The position numbers and the translations under genes are program-made. A model generated the notes under the pieces. That model was not told the origin of the DNA. It saw nothing but the letters and a program-made list of their open reading frames with translations, and ran no database searches. A DNA stretch of 64,000 nucleotides, from NCBI RefSeq assembly GCF_009371985.2, contig NZ_VIKU02000005.1, positions 124,001-188,000 on the forward strand, in the 5' to 3' direction. This stretch comes from Pelagihabitans pacificus (GTDB lineage Bacteria > Bacteroidota > Bacteroidia > Flavobacteriales > Flavobacteriaceae). Shown here piece by piece: positions 62,891 through 64,000 of the stretch. Numbering within the stretch: the stretch's first letter is position 1; each line of letters starts with the position of its first letter.

Positions 62891-63775
62891 ATGGTATACA
62901 GAAAGCACGTTACTTTAGGTCTATTGCTGGTTTGTTTTTCCTTCATTGTACCCGGCTGCCGATATTCGGTGTCACAGAAGAAAGTACAGACTGAGGCGCA
63001 AGCGAACGAAAACCTAGGGACTTCCTTTATGAACCCGAACGGGCCTACCATCTTCTCTCGCTTCGAAACACCTAAAGGTTTTGAAAAAGTAGCAGTCGAT
63101 AGCTCCTCTTTTGGGTATTTCCTGAGGAATCTCCCCTTAAAGGAGCCGGATGCCCCCGTACTGTATTACAATGGGGAAGTCAAACCCAATTCAGCCATTT
63201 ACGAGGCCGTAGTAGCCCTTCCTATTGGAAAAAAAGACCTGCATCAGTGTGCCGATGCCATCATTCGATTACGGGCCGACTATCTTTATCAGGAAAAAAA
63301 GTACGACAGCATCCATTTCAATTTTACCAACGGATTCAATGCTGCCTATGCCGAGTGGCGCAAGGGCAAGCGCATTGTGGTCAATGGCAATCGTGTATTT
63401 TGGAAACAAAAAGCCCGGCCCTCCGACCGGCCGGAAGATTTTTGGAACTATCTCGAAATGGTCTTCAGCTACGCCGGTACCGCTTCGCTCGAGAAGGAGC
63501 TCGTATCCATAAGCCCGTACGAACTTCAAATCGGGGATGTTTTCATACAAGGTGGTTTTCCCGGCCATGCGGTTATTGTGGTAGATTTGGCCAGCCATCC
63601 GAACACGGGTGAAAAAATATTTCTCCTGGCACAAAGCTACATGCCCGCCCAAGAAATACAGGTTTTAACAAATCCGAATGACGATACCCTAAGCCCTTGG
63701 TACCGTGCCGAAACAGCTGATCAGGTGACTACCCCCGAATGGATTTTCGAATGGAGGGATTTGAAACGATTTTGA
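62891..63775 (+). CDS. DUF4846-domain lipoprotein
   Basis: The 294-residue protein has a lipobox (FIVPGCR) and matches the DUF4846 pattern: RFETPKGFEKVAVDSSSFGY, QCADAIIRLRADYLY, FNFTNGFNAAYAEWRKGKR and QIGDVFIQGGFPGHAVIVVD. The PGHAVIVVD segment, with a conserved His after a Gly-rich turn, recalls cell-wall-hydrolase-like folds, but no activity is proven. The ATG at 62891 gives a proper signal peptide; the frame is open much further upstream inside the SIMPL gene, which I disregard. Confidence 0.83.
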   Translation: MVYRKHVTLGLLLVCFSFIVPGCRYSVSQKKVQTEAQANENLGTSFMNPNGPTIFSRFETPKGFEKVAVDSSSFGYFLRNLPLKEPDAPVLYYNGEVKPNSAIYEAVVALPIGKKDLHQCADAIIRLRADYLYQEKKYDSIHFNFTNGFNAAYAEWRKGKRIVVNGNRVFWKQKARPSDRPEDFWNYLEMVFSYAGTASLEKELVSISPYELQIGDVFIQGGFPGHAVIVVDLASHPNTGEKIFLLAQSYMPAQEIQVLTNPNDDTLSPWYRAETADQVTTPEWIFEWRDLKRF

Positions 63776-63809
63776 GATTCGATATCTTTAAGCAAACCAT
63801 GAGCGATAG

Positions 63810-64000
63810 ATGATTCTCTTTTTCGGAACGAGGCCAGGCAAGACTGAAATAAAACAACTCAACGGCGTAAACTGCCCTTATTGTGGGCAGCAAGGAACGA
63901 TGACCGTCTCACGAACCAGTAATTGGTTTCATCTTTTCTGGATACGGATTTTCAAAATATCCAGTTATAGGATGGCGGAGTGCTCGCATTGCAAAAGGGT
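63810..64000 (+). CDS. Zinc-ribbon protein (partial at window end)
   Basis: The frame is open from ATG 63810 to the window edge (63 codons visible). It reads MILFFGTRPGKTEIKQLNGV and then a Cys-Pro-Tyr-Cys knuckle, a hydrophobic segment (NWFHLFWIRIF) and a second Cys-x-x-Cys knuckle (ECSHCKR). This is the layout of small zinc-ribbon family proteins. Its role is not known, and the end lies outside the window. Confidence 0.75.
   Translation, partial: MILFFGTRPGKTEIKQLNGVNCPYCGQQGTMTVSRTSNWFHLFWIRIFKISSYRMAECSHCKR

Overview
The window looks like a contiguous, housekeeping-rich chromosomal segment of a Bacteroidota bacterium, most likely a marine member of Flavobacteriaceae (Zobellia/Maribacter-like; the genus is a guess). 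The grounds are promoters of the TAnnTTTG type, many lipoproteins with short signal peptides, the gliding genes gldB and gldC, a short primary sigma factor without region 1.1, hybrid 7TM-AraC regulators, and a division/cell-wall cluster without murF or ddl. I see no prophage, transposon, integrase or CRISPR array.

Layout. 1-3.2 kb: the end of a TamL/BamA-type outer-membrane protein, then fbaA, accD and a small lipoprotein. 3.2-8.3 kb: a lipoprotein on the minus strand, then rpsO, pnp and the primary sigma factor gene, each closed by a clear hairpin terminator. 8.5-16.5 kb: a lipoprotein pullulanase, a VF530 protein, trmL, a large lipoprotein fusing a beta-propeller to a c-type haem domain, a methyltransferase and small enzymes. 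16.5-22.5 kb: small lipoproteins, GyrI-like and VOC proteins, a TfoX-like gene with a premature stop, rpe, a CBS protein and ypdA. 22.6-25.2 kb: a TPR histidine kinase with its NarL-type regulator. 25.3-30.5 kb: a minus-strand group of lipoproteins (serine hydrolase, DUF6624, NHL propeller) and a membrane AraC regulator. 30.5-34.7 kb: the most accessory part, with a decayed regulator fragment, two orphan small genes, a Crp/Fnr gene facing a perfect palindrome before an M20 amidohydrolase, and a tRNA-Arg whose 3' end is duplicated in a 114-bp tandem repeat.

34.7-51.0 kb (minus): yqeY, then the division and cell-wall cluster read as mraZ-rsmH-ftsL-ftsI-murE-mraY-murD-ftsW-murG-murC-ftsQ-ftsA-ftsZ. 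The genes are tightly packed and often overlap. Three 10-bp-spaced direct repeats upstream of mraZ look like MraZ operator boxes. Together these genes take UDP-MurNAc precursors to lipid II and assemble the divisome. 51.2-58.6 kb: an alpha/beta hydrolase, engB, a small conserved protein, a subclass B1 metallo-beta-lactamase, a PhoD-like lipoprotein, a DUF6503 lipoprotein, gldC and gldB (gliding), and nadE. 58.8-64 kb: an orphan response regulator with a degenerate receiver, dnaG, a small membrane protein, SIMPL and DUF4846 proteins, and the start of a zinc-ribbon protein.

I did not find a clear new multi-gene system. The most interesting signals are the tRNA-linked tandem repeat, a palindromic leader shared by two unrelated loci, the MraZ box array, the complete loss of zinc ligands in both AccD and DnaG, and a response regulator with Glu where the phospho-Asp should be.
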